A stretch of DNA of 10,537 nt from JAKEGK01 sp036507695 (GCA_036507695.1 DATCIR010000267.1:1-10537); one strand, 5' to 3'. Numbered from the stretch's first letter, positions 1 to 6,335 are shown. The notes: a model not told the origin generated them from the sequence alone. Translations and numbers: made by a program.

Positions 1-1
1 G

Positions 2-123
2 ATCGCGGGAGCAGACGCAGGATTCGTGTTCGTAGGCGCCGCTCTGGAGCGAAAGTCATAGCCGTAGCTATGGCTTGAGTGAAGAGCAAGCCTACGGACG
101 CGAAGACCAGTCTGAACCGCGAT
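2..123. repeat. Nested inverted-repeat (multi-hairpin) intergenic element
   Basis: The outer arms ATCGCGG (2-8) and CCGCGAT (117-123) are perfect reverse complements. Inside them CAGAC (12-16) pairs with GTCTG (110-114), and CGTAGGC (31-37) pairs with GCCTACG (90-96). The centre holds smaller hairpins: GCTC-TG-GAGC (41-50), CATAGC-CGTA-GCTATG (57-72) and GCTTG/CAAGC (73-77 with 87-91). The nesting in correct order over 122 bp points to a structured intergenic repeat of REP/MITE type. It lies about 100 bp downstream of the stop of the leftward binding-protein gene, so it would lie 3' in that transcript. The element may extend beyond the window edge. No transposase and no clear target-site duplication are visible. 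Confidence 0.55.
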
Positions 124-224
124 AGGCCAGAGAGTTGAACAATGTGTTATTGACGTATCGGGCATAGTCGTTTGTTTTCGCATCTATTCTTGATCATTAG
201 CGGCCGCCTGGTGAGAAATGCGGG

Positions 225-1361
225 CTAGCTCTTGGCTGAACCGATGACTCCTTCCACCAGCCAGTCCATACTCTCCAGCCAGATATCCGTCTGCTTGTAT
301 ACCTTGCCAGCCGGGATAATAGTCTTGCCGGTGTTGTCTTTTATCGGACCTTTGTATACCACCATCGACCCATCCATGAACCTGGCGCGTACTTTATCAG
401 CGGCTTGCTTTGCTGCGGCGGTGACCGCAGCACCATACGGCGAGCTTTTTACTATGCCTTCCTTCAAACCGCCGCGCACCAGGTTAGGAATAGCCTTTTT
501 GTTGTTGATCATCTCCGCATAGCCGGTATAGACCTTACTCCAGTTCCATTCCGCGCCGGTCAGAAATCCCTTCGGCGCCAACACCGATTGGTTGGCGTGG
601 TAACCACAGGAATAAATGCCGCGTTTTTCCGCGGTTTCCACCACGACCTTTGGGCTATCCACGTGGCACGTAAGTACGTCAATGCCCTGGTCCGCCATGC
701 TGTTAGCCGCTTCGGCTTCTTTCACCGGATTCGCCCACCCGCCGGTAAACACAACGTTTGTGGTGATCTTCGGATTTACACTGCGCGCGCCCATGGTAAA
801 GTTATTGATATTGCGCAACACCTGCGGAATAGGGATCGCGGCGATGTAACCCAGTTTGCCGGTTTTCGACATCAGGCCCGCAACGATACCGGACAAATAG
901 ACCGGTTCATCGATATAACCAAAGTAACTGCCGACATTTTTTGGATGCTTACCGGCATCCCACAAGCCACCACAATGCAGAAACATAACATCCGGATATT
1001 TTGGGGCAACCTTTAAAATGTGCGGATCAAAATAACCAAACGACGTAGGAAACAACACCTGCGCACCATCGAGATTGATCATGCTCTCCATGGTTTTTTG
1101 TACTTCGATGGTTTCCGGGACTTTCTCCTCGTCGAATGCCTTCACCCAATCCATGCCGGCCACGGCGGATTTACCTTCAAAATGAGCCTGGTTGTAACCG
1201 TAGTCGTCCCGCGGCCCTACATAAATAAATCCCATTTTAACTTTCGAAGCGGCCCAGGTTGGCCGGATACCTGCTCCAGCGAGTACACCTGCGGCGCCCA
1301 ATGCGGCCAGGCCTTTGAGCACTGAGCGTCTTTTTAAATTTGCATGTTTATTGTATTTCAT
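225..1361 (-). CDS. BMP-family ABC transporter periplasmic substrate-binding protein (Tat-exported)
   Basis: The 378-residue protein resembles the BMP/Med/PnrA family of periplasmic binding proteins, which deliver nucleosides or related solutes to an ABC transporter. The N-terminus has a twin-arginine signal: KRRSVLK around residues 10-16, a hydrophobic Ala/Gly-rich stretch to about 31, and an Ala-type cleavage site near TWA-A (35-38). There is no lipobox cysteine, so it should be a soluble periplasmic protein, unlike the lipoprotein members of the family. The mature part starts with a beta strand (KVKMGFIYVGP) and has the alternating alpha/beta pattern of type I binding proteins. The start at 1361 is supported by a strong GGAGGA 7 bases upstream. 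The gene lies 15 bases after the Tsx-like gene and is probably co-transcribed with it. The ATPase and permeases are not downstream in this window. Ligand identity is inferred from the neighbouring channel; members also bind other solutes. Confidence 0.92.
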   Translation of the reverse strand: MKYNKHANLKRRSVLKGLAALGAAGVLAGAGIRPTWAASKVKMGFIYVGPRDDYGYNQAHFEGKSAVAGMDWVKAFDEEKVPETIEVQKTMESMINLDGAQVLFPTSFGYFDPHILKVAPKYPDVMFLHCGGLWDAGKHPKNVGSYFGYIDEPVYLSGIVAGLMSKTGKLGYIAAIPIPQVLRNINNFTMGARSVNPKITTNVVFTGGWANPVKEAEAANSMADQGIDVLTCHVDSPKVVVETAEKRGIYSCGYHANQSVLAPKGFLTGAEWNWSKVYTGYAEMINNKKAIPNLVRGGLKEGIVKSSPYGAAVTAAAKQAADKVRARFMDGSMVVYKGPIKDNTGKTIIPAGKVYKQTDIWLESMDWLVEGVIGSAKS

Positions 1362-1376
1362 ATCGGTTTCCTCCCC

Positions 1377-2162
1377 TTACCAAATCCATTTAACCATGGC
1401 TTGGGCAACATCCTCATCAATGCCGTCGATACCAAACTTGTTACGCCATATCTGGTATTCAACCCCCGCCTGAAGTGTACCAGGCGCACCCCAGAATTTG
1501 CCAACGTCTATCAGTAGTCTTGGACCGGTAACAATATTGTCTTCCGCCGGAGACACACCGTAGGCGTAATCGAAAAATCCTTCAAAGGACCAGGAAGTAG
1601 CACCGATGTCAAACGGCAGCAACCAGACCAGGGTCACTTGAGCACCGGTATCATTGCCTGAGTTGATTTCATCTCTCACATACCAATTAACCTGAAACAC
1701 CTTGAATTTCGAAAATTCAAGATCTACGGCAAGACCGTAAAGGTAGTTGCGAAATCCTTGTCCCGCCTCCAATGTTGTTGTAACCAAAAAGTCTTTTATG
1801 ATGCCCATTTTGAGGTCTTTGCCTGTCATTGCACTGAAACTCAAGCGTGGTGATATTTCCCCGTAAAATTCCGTTGGGGTTAAGTCGCCGGTACGATTGG
1901 GATTGGTAATATCGACAAAGAAAAAGTTATCCCCGTACTTCCAGCCATTGACATGCTCCAGGGTAATAATGGAGCGCGTTTCGTCCCCCAACTCATAGCT
2001 CGTACCATATAGATACTGAATATTGGTTGAGCTCCAGATGGCCGAACCTGCCACGGCGGAAAACGACGCCAGGAATAGCGCACCGCACGCAAGCGCCAGA
2101 TGCGCTGATTTTCCCCCAACAAAAAATCTGACTTTTGATTGCTGTAAAACATTTCTCAACAT
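1377..2162 (-). CDS. Tsx/OmpK-type outer-membrane nucleoside channel protein
   Basis: The 261-residue protein has a long signal peptide: a basic start, a hydrophobic core around 21-36 and a likely cleavage after AVA (36-38). The remainder alternates polar and aromatic residues like a beta barrel and ends in tryptophan, typical for outer-membrane assembly. The pattern SAIWSSTNIQYLYG near the mature N-terminus, the EHVNGWKYGDNFFFVD segment, and the repeated barrel strands match the nucleoside-specific channel-forming Tsx/OmpK family. Length is normal once the signal is removed. GGGAGG 10 bases upstream supports the start at 2162. It is the first gene of a leftward pair with the BMP binding protein, which suggests transport of a nucleoside-like solute across the outer membrane and its capture in the periplasm. 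Expression is probably controlled by the divergent GntR regulator through the palindrome at 2208-2219. The family call is fairly sure; the substrate is inferred. Confidence 0.85.
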   Translation of the reverse strand: MLRNVLQQSKVRFFVGGKSAHLALACGALFLASFSAVAGSAIWSSTNIQYLYGTSYELGDETRSIITLEHVNGWKYGDNFFFVDITNPNRTGDLTPTEFYGEISPRLSFSAMTGKDLKMGIIKDFLVTTTLEAGQGFRNYLYGLAVDLEFSKFKVFQVNWYVRDEINSGNDTGAQVTLVWLLPFDIGATSWSFEGFFDYAYGVSPAEDNIVTGPRLLIDVGKFWGAPGTLQAGVEYQIWRNKFGIDGIDEDVAQAMVKWIW

Positions 2163-2207
2163 ATGCTTCTAACCTCCCGGCGTTAATTGTTAACAACAGT
2201 TTTTTCT

Positions 2208-2219
2208 GTTGTATACAAC
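2208..2219. promoter_or_regulatory. Probable GntR/FCD operator, GTTGTATACAAC
   Basis: A perfect 12-bp palindrome lies 46 bases upstream of the tsx-like start and 300 bases upstream of the GntR gene. FCD-type GntR regulators commonly bind short palindromes with a TTGT...ACAA core, so this is the natural site for the divergent regulator. A second dyad, GCATGT-A-ACATGC (2223-2235), follows immediately. The left half also pairs with ACAACAG (2193-2199) around a six-T spacer, so the tsx leader could form a hairpin overlapping the operator. A TATACA hexamer within the palindrome, read leftward, could be part of the tsx promoter, but the matching -35 is weak. Confidence 0.6.
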
Positions 2220-2357
2220 GTTGCATGTAACATGCCATGGCGCCGCCACCGCGGCAGTGTACATTTGCCAGCTTGTAACAGGCTGTTTTTATTGTAGTAA
2301 TAGGAAGTTAATGCGAGTGCTTTACTTTAGTGCAATAATAATTCTATGTTGTTTTCG

Positions 2358-2370
2358 CACTATAATAGTG
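2358..2370 (+). promoter_or_regulatory. Dyad CACTATAATAGTG containing a perfect -10 (TATAAT)
   Basis: The 13-bp perfect dyad CACTAT-A-ATAGTG contains the consensus -10 TATAAT at 2361-2366, reading toward the GntR gene. Transcription would start near 2373, leaving a leader of about 147 bases. No good -35 is visible 16-18 bases upstream. The half-site sequence ATAATAGTG recurs at 2394-2402, 32 bases (about three helical turns) downstream. A protein binding this dyad would block the promoter. Which protein does so is unknown. Confidence 0.4.
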
Positions 2371-2519
2371 AATGCGCAAAATAAAGCAGCGACATAATAG
2401 TGCAGCGTATAGTGGATTATTGAATCGGTTATATTTATTTCGGCAAGTCATGGATGTGTTCGAGTAAAATAGCCAGACGGGGTTTAATAAACATTTAACT
2501 CAACGGAGCTACGCATCCT

Positions 2520-3233
2520 TTGCTGAAAAGAAAGAAAAAACTCGCAACGCCGCGGATTTACCAAATGTTGCGGCAGATGATAATGGACTTCGATCTTTTC
2601 CCGGGTACCCGGGTTACAGAAACCGAATTGGCGGAACAGTTCAAAGTCAGCCGCACACCGATTCGGGAAGCATTGCAGCGACTGGAGGTAGAAGGGCTGA
2701 TACAAATACGCGCCAAACAAGGCTGCTTCATTCGGCCAGTCGATACCGAGACCACGAGCAACTATTATGATGTACGAGTCGCTCTTGAGACCATGGCAGT
2801 GGAACTTGCCTGCACCAAGATGCCCAGGGACATTCTGGAAACGTTATGTGAATTTTGGCACCCAGGTAACTGCAAGTTTGATTTTGATTATCCCGGACAA
2901 ATTCAGGAAGTCGAAGAAGCGTTTCACGTGCAAATAGCGCAAGGTAGCGGTAATTTAATACTGGCGCAATTCTTAAACGACGTTAATGATAGAATCAGGG
3001 TTATTCGCAGGCTCGGCTTTCCGGATAAAAAAAGCATCCAGGAAACCTATGAAGAACACCACGAAATCTGCAGCCTGATATTGGCGAATAAACCAAAGGA
3101 TGCCAAGAAAGCAATGGAAAAGCATATCCGTAAAAGTCAGGGGATCGCCCGCTCGGTGACACTCGGTCAGCTTGAACAACACAAAAAGCAGTCACAAAAG
3201 TGGCGGAAACGAAAAGCTTTAATTCAAATTTAG
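2520..3233 (+). CDS. GntR-family transcriptional regulator, FCD (FadR/VanR-like) subfamily
   Basis: The 237-residue protein is a ligand-responsive DNA-binding repressor or activator. The N-terminal winged helix (about residues 8-74) has the GntR signature: ETELAEQFKVSRTPIREAL (34-52), then RLEVEGLI and the wing KQGCFIRPV (66-74). The C-terminal all-helical FCD domain starts at VRVALE (85-90). Its usual metal ligands are present as E132 in place of the common Asp (E-x-x-FH), H136, H180 and H202. The C-terminal tail is unusually basic (KKQSQKWRKRK, 222-232). Translation starts at TTG, with CGGAG (2504-2508) eleven bases upstream; no in-frame ATG fits better. The gene is divergent from the tsx/BMP pair and most likely senses a related metabolite and controls that pair. 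No clear terminator follows. Confidence 0.94.
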   Translation: MLKRKKKLATPRIYQMLRQMIMDFDLFPGTRVTETELAEQFKVSRTPIREALQRLEVEGLIQIRAKQGCFIRPVDTETTSNYYDVRVALETMAVELACTKMPRDILETLCEFWHPGNCKFDFDYPGQIQEVEEAFHVQIAQGSGNLILAQFLNDVNDRIRVIRRLGFPDKKSIQETYEEHHEICSLILANKPKDAKKAMEKHIRKSQGIARSVTLGQLEQHKKQSQKWRKRKALIQI

Positions 3234-3284
3234 ACGAATCATGCAGTTGGTTCATCCGTGATAAATGAGGAGATTAAAGATCTT

Positions 3285-3355
3285 GCCTCGTCAGAAAAAC
3301 CTGTGGGTAGACCAGCACCAAAAAAACTTCAACGCAATGGCGCAAAGAATTCAAA
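3285..3355 (+). repeat. Dispersed intergenic repeat, copy A
   Basis: Two blocks match the reverse complement of 6336-6404. The first block, 3285-3309, matches 23 of 25 bases with 6404-6380; the second, 3327-3355, matches 25 of 29 with 6364-6336. They are separated by 17 unrelated bases here and 15 in the other copy. Part of the second block (ACGCAATGGCGCAAAG, 3332-3347) is also inverted at 3459-3474 (14 of 16 bases). The intergenic stretch 3234-3532 is therefore mainly repeat sequence. An open frame of 73 codons at 3265-3486 runs through it but shows no protein-like features, so I do not call a gene. Confidence 0.7.
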
Positions 3356-3532
3356 CTATTACAACCCATGCCGTCATAGCGTCGGGATGTGTTATTAGAC
3401 CGCCAAATTTGGAGTCCAAAATGCGATCCTCCACTGTTTTTAAAAATTATCCGGCTCTCTTAGCGCCACTGCGTCTTTGCGTCTAATATCAGCGTTAAGT
3501 TGCCCACTGATTTTCCGGATGACCCTTTAATA

Positions 3533-4942
3533 TTAATGATAGTTCTCTGCATAACGCCGTGTATCCCATTCTAAATCATGCCAGGTTTTCAGAGACTGAA
3601 ACATTTTTCCATCGTAACGAGACAAGTGGTCTGCATACTTGTCAAGAATTTGCGCGTCCCGGGAAAGCTCTGGGTCTGCATGCTTTTGGGCGAAATCATT
3701 TAATTTGATATGTTGCTCGGTTAACATCGCCACCGCCTGATAGTAACGCTTATTTTGGATGACAGGCACAATAGCTTGAATCACCGACTGCGTGTTCAAT
3801 ATTAATAACGAGCGCATCACTTTGTGATTATCCCGATTCAACGTCTGATTGCGATCCACGACATAGTGAACCTGTCCGGTTTTACTCGTCGAGTAATATT
3901 GTTTTTTCACCGGATCAAAATAGTTGACGTCGACCCGGATTATTTCATTGATGGCGGAAGACGAAATTGAAGGTATTTCAAGTTCCAGCAACATCACATA
4001 ATCCCTGCCTTGCAGCAGTTCGGGTATCTTTTTATTTATATAATTATTAGCCGCATGATGACCCAGTGGTGACTTAACGTTTTTAATATTCACACCATGT
4101 TGACTTTTAACCTGCAGTTCAATATCGCGTAATTTCAGCGCATTCGTGTAATGCAATTCATCTTTCAACCACGTTGCCATATCAAAGCGTTGTGTCGTCA
4201 CGCTGAATCGGCCTTGGCCTTTTTTACTCAGCGCCTGCAGAAACGCAACCAGCGGACTTTCTCCAACCGACAACACAGACAAGGTCACGGATTTCACGCT
4301 GAAGATATGCGCGATATCGACCAGATTTTGCTTTTCTGCGCGCGACAATTCGCCGTGTTCATCCAGCAACAATACAAAATGATGTTTGCCCGCGCCCAAT
4401 GGGGCAAGAGCATAACTACGGAGGAAATGCACCAAGTTGGGTTCCGTGTTGTGAGTAAGCAGGCTTTTTGATTGATCACTCAGGCCGGAAATACTGCGCA
4501 CGGCATCAATGGTCAGCGACGAATTTTTCGGTAACGTGCCTGCCAATGATTGAATAGCCTGTGCTGATTCCCGTAACCGGGTTTGCCCGGCGTTGGACAG
4601 CGAGGCGGGATTGTATACCAGAGCGTGGAAATGCGTAGTGTTTAACGTTGGCGATTGAGTTGCCAAACCCACCTGCACATGAACCGTGTCACCAGTGGCC
4701 AGCGCGTTGGGCCGCTCGAAAGTGATATCGATATCCAGCAACTGGTTATGAGGCGGGGGCAAATGGTGGTCGTAGTCATTCAGGAAATCCGCCGTCGCTA
4801 TTGCTTCCTCCGGCACCAGATCACCTTCCTCCAGGCTTTTTTCGACTACGTCCATGGTGGTGCCGCATGCCGCCAAGAACCCAATTACTACTCCGACAGC
4901 CAGACCCTCTTTTAACCATTTGATAGAATGAGTATTTTTCAT
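3533..4942 (-). CDS. Lipoprotein with a degenerate vWA-like domain, function unknown
   Basis: The 469-residue protein begins with a lipoprotein signal: basic start, hydrophobic residues 13-25 and lipobox LAAC with the lipidated Cys at 26. From about residue 100 the order of strands and helices resembles a von Willebrand A fold. FHALVYNPASLS (105-116) sits where the MIDAS strand DxSxS is expected. An amphipathic helix follows, then the buried strand HFVLLLDEHGELS (188-200) and SVTLSVLSVGES (218-229), then a GQGRF turn (242-246). The MIDAS aspartate and serines are not conserved, so metal binding is probably lost. A beta-rich region follows (about 268-362), as in other bacterial vWA proteins, and then a helical C-terminus. 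GGAG six bases upstream supports the start at 4942. Asp after the lipidated Cys is absent (next residue Gly), so outer-membrane sorting is likely. It is divergent from the DUF6502 gene across an operator array. The lipoprotein call is firm; the vWA assignment is inferred from pattern. Confidence 0.72.
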   Translation of the reverse strand: MKNTHSIKWLKEGLAVGVVIGFLAACGTTMDVVEKSLEEGDLVPEEAIATADFLNDYDHHLPPPHNQLLDIDITFERPNALATGDTVHVQVGLATQSPTLNTTHFHALVYNPASLSNAGQTRLRESAQAIQSLAGTLPKNSSLTIDAVRSISGLSDQSKSLLTHNTEPNLVHFLRSYALAPLGAGKHHFVLLLDEHGELSRAEKQNLVDIAHIFSVKSVTLSVLSVGESPLVAFLQALSKKGQGRFSVTTQRFDMATWLKDELHYTNALKLRDIELQVKSQHGVNIKNVKSPLGHHAANNYINKKIPELLQGRDYVMLLELEIPSISSSAINEIIRVDVNYFDPVKKQYYSTSKTGQVHYVVDRNQTLNRDNHKVMRSLLILNTQSVIQAIVPVIQNKRYYQAVAMLTEQHIKLNDFAQKHADPELSRDAQILDKYADHLSRYDGKMFQSLKTWHDLEWDTRRYAENYH

Positions 4943-4978
4943 GCGTTGCTCCTGAATGATCCAATTTATGTTTGAAAT

Positions 4979-5043
4979 AATGGGAACTTCTTCCCATTAA
5001 TAAATGGGAGTATATTCCCATATTTATGGGAGTACAAGCCCAT
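4979..5043. promoter_or_regulatory. Array of three helically phased palindromes (ATGGGA-N6-TCCCAT)
   Basis: Site 1 is AATGGGAACTTCTTCCCATT (4979-4998), with 8-bp perfect arms. Site 2 is ATGGGAGTATATTCCCAT (5004-5021), with 6-bp perfect arms. Site 3 is ATGGGAGTACAAGCCCAT (5026-5043), with one arm mismatch. Their centres are 24 and 22 bp apart, close to two helical turns, so bound dimers would lie on the same face of the DNA. The array lies between two divergent genes and overlaps the likely leftward promoter. The binding protein is unknown; the adjacent DUF6502 protein, with its predicted helix-turn-helix, is a candidate. Confidence 0.75.
5009..5037 (-). promoter_or_regulatory. Probable promoter for the vWA-like lipoprotein gene, inside the operator array
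   Basis: Reading leftward, TTGTAC (complement of 5032-5037) and TATACT (complement of 5009-5014) are separated by exactly 17 bp. The -10 matches the consensus at five of six bases and the -35 at three of six. Transcription would start near 5002. Sites 2 and 3 of the palindrome array would cover the -10 and -35, and site 1 would lie just after the start. This is the layout expected of a repressed promoter. Confidence 0.5.
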
Positions 5044-5056
5044 TTTCATATTTTTG

Positions 5057-5065
5057 TGGTATGCT
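5057..5065 (+). promoter_or_regulatory. Possible extended -10 for the DUF6502 gene (TGGTATGCT)
   Basis: TG-G-TATGCT is an extended -10, with four of six matches to TATAAT and the TG motif. No good -35 lies upstream, as is common for extended -10 promoters. The start would be near 5072, leaving a leader of about 29 bases before the ATG at 5101. Palindrome site 3 would cover the -35 region. If this is right, the upstream ATG at 5026 cannot be used. Confidence 0.35.
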
Positions 5066-5100
5066 GCCACATCACTAATAGCAGGAACGTACCGATTACC

Positions 5101-5910
5101 ATGCATGACATCCCTCAAACACTGCTCGCGGCCACAGCGAATATCTTACGGCCCGTGATTAAAATGTTGATTCGTTACGGCATCGGCTATACCGCGTTTG
5201 CGGAATTAGCCAAGCACCTTTATTTCGAGGTCGGCAAAAACGATTTCACGATTGCCGGCAAAAAACAGACCTCGTCACGCATTTCCACGCTGACCGGCTT
5301 ATCGCGCAAGGAAGTCGCGCGCCTGGAGGCCCTGCCCCCGCATCAACACGCGCTCGATGCTTCGCGCATTAACCGGGCGGCCAGAGTTATCAGCGGCTGG
5401 GTAAGGGATCAGGAATTTCAGGGAAGCAACCGGGAACCTACCGATTTACCGTTCGAAGGTGAACACAAGAGTTTTAGCACGCTGGTAAAACGTTACAGCG
5501 GGGATATCACAGCTCGCACTATTGCGGATGAGTTATTGCGGGTTGATGCCATCAGCATGTCACCGGAGGGGTTGATTCATCTCAATACCCGCGCCTATGT
5601 CGCCAACACCAGTGATGTTGACAAACTCATCATACTGGGCACTGATGTCTGCAACTTAATTCAAACCATCGATCACAATATTGCAACGCCGCAAAACGCT
5701 TACCTGCAACGGAAAGTGGCCTACAGCTACCTGCCGGAGGACAAACTGCCCGGCATCAAACAGCAGTTAACCCATCTGGCTCAATCCAGCCTGGAGTCGA
5801 TGGATAAAGTTCTCGCCAAGCATGCCGTGAAGAAAAGCGCCACCAAAAAAACCGTTCGGTATTACCGCGCGGGTATCGGTATCTATTATTTTGAAGGTGA
5901 ACAATCATGA
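5101..5910 (+). CDS. DUF6502 family protein, probably DNA-binding
   Basis: The 269-residue protein has the pattern I associate with the DUF6502 family: LRPVIKMLIRYGIGY near the start (16-30), TGLSRKEVARL (65-75), RAARVISGW (92-100), RYSGD (131-135), TIDHN (189-193), QRKVAY (203-208) and a terminal GIGIYYFEG (258-266). Residues 57-75 (SSRISTLTGLSRKEVARL) read as a helix-turn-helix, so a role in transcription control is plausible but not shown. There is no signal peptide or membrane segment, so it is cytoplasmic. The frame stays open upstream to an ATG at 5026, but that codon lies inside the palindrome array and upstream of the likely transcription start. I use ATG 5101, where family similarity begins; its AGGA is rather distant (14 bases). 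The stop overlaps the next start by four bases (ATGA), indicating translational coupling. Confidence 0.85.
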   Translation: MHDIPQTLLAATANILRPVIKMLIRYGIGYTAFAELAKHLYFEVGKNDFTIAGKKQTSSRISTLTGLSRKEVARLEALPPHQHALDASRINRAARVISGWVRDQEFQGSNREPTDLPFEGEHKSFSTLVKRYSGDITARTIADELLRVDAISMSPEGLIHLNTRAYVANTSDVDKLIILGTDVCNLIQTIDHNIATPQNAYLQRKVAYSYLPEDKLPGIKQQLTHLAQSSLESMDKVLAKHAVKKSATKKTVRYYRAGIGIYYFEGEQS

Positions 5911-6089
5911 AGTCACTCACCAAAATACTCATGGTATTTGGCACGATCGTATTCATACTCAATATGTTGCTTGCCGGATGCGCCAGCCGGGCAATCGATG
6001 ACGAAGAAGGCGGTATCAGTGGCACCGGTAACGCGATCAACTGTGCGGACGAGAAATACCGGAAGCATAAATCTTGCAGCCAGAATTGA
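5907..6089 (+). CDS. Small lipoprotein with a GGISGTG motif, possibly a shortened DUF5666-type protein
   Basis: The 60-residue product has a basic start, a hydrophobic segment (about 7-23) and a lipobox LLAGC with Cys25. The mature peptide would be only 36 residues. It contains DDEEGGISGTGN (31-42) and two cysteines (46 and 57) in a short polar tail. Small lipoproteins or DUF5666 proteins with a GGIxGTG motif just after the lipobox are, from memory, often encoded after DUF6502 genes. Here nothing of the larger beta-rich domain remains, and a hairpin element begins ten bases after the stop. It could be a natural short lipoprotein or the remnant of a longer gene. The ATGA overlap with DUF6502 supports real translation. 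No function is known to me. Confidence 0.62.
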   Translation: MKSLTKILMVFGTIVFILNMLLAGCASRAIDDEEGGISGTGNAINCADEKYRKHKSCSQN

Positions 6090-6098
6090 TGTGAAGAA

Positions 6099-6328
6099 GT
6101 AACTACTCACCCCGTGTGCAGCATAGGTTAAAGCGGTGCGGGTGTCTCCTACCGGGGGCGTCTGCGGCCAGGGATGACCGCAGTCGACGGATTCGCCGGG
6201 AGCGAATCCGGTCGCACGCAGTGCGTCCGCTGGGTGTGGGCCAGGGATGGCCCACAACAACCTACAGGGACGTACTTGTGGCGTCCCCCGGCAGGAGACA
6301 CCGGCGCCGCCCACGGGTGAGTAGTTAC
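6099..6328. mobile_element. MITE-like 230-bp element with terminal inverted repeats and nested hairpins
   Basis: The ends GTAACTACTCACCC (6099-6112) and GGGTGAGTAGTTAC (6315-6328) are perfect 14-bp inverted repeats, continued by GTG/CAC after a one-base bulge. A second stem pairs GGTGTCTCCT (6141-6150) with AGGAGACACC (6293-6302), and then CCGGGGG (6152-6158) with CCCCCGG (6285-6291). Inside are separate hairpins: CTGCGG/CCGCAG (6162-6183), a 9-bp stem CGGATTCGC/GCGAATCCG (6188-6210), CGCAC/GTGCG (6213-6225) and GTGGGCC/GGCCCAC (6236-6255). TAC/GTA is weak (6263-6274). Three of the loops carry AGGGAT or AGGGAC. There is no coding sequence and no clear target-site duplication. It is GC-richer than its surroundings, which suggests insertion. 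The family name is unknown to me. Confidence 0.72.
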
Positions 6329-6335
6329 GTAAAAA

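Noticed and set aside
405..1016. 203-codon frame opposite the BMP gene
   Set aside because: It is antisense to a well-supported gene and has no recognisable domain or ribosome site.
3265..3486. 73-codon open frame after the GntR gene
   Set aside because: It runs through the dispersed repeat and its inverted partner, has no convincing ribosome site, and its translation (ending ALLAPLRLCV) looks like translated intergenic repeat.
5026..5100. 25-residue N-terminal extension of the DUF6502 protein from ATG 5026
   Set aside because: The ATG is part of palindrome site 3 and upstream of the likely transcription start; the extension does not look like the family.
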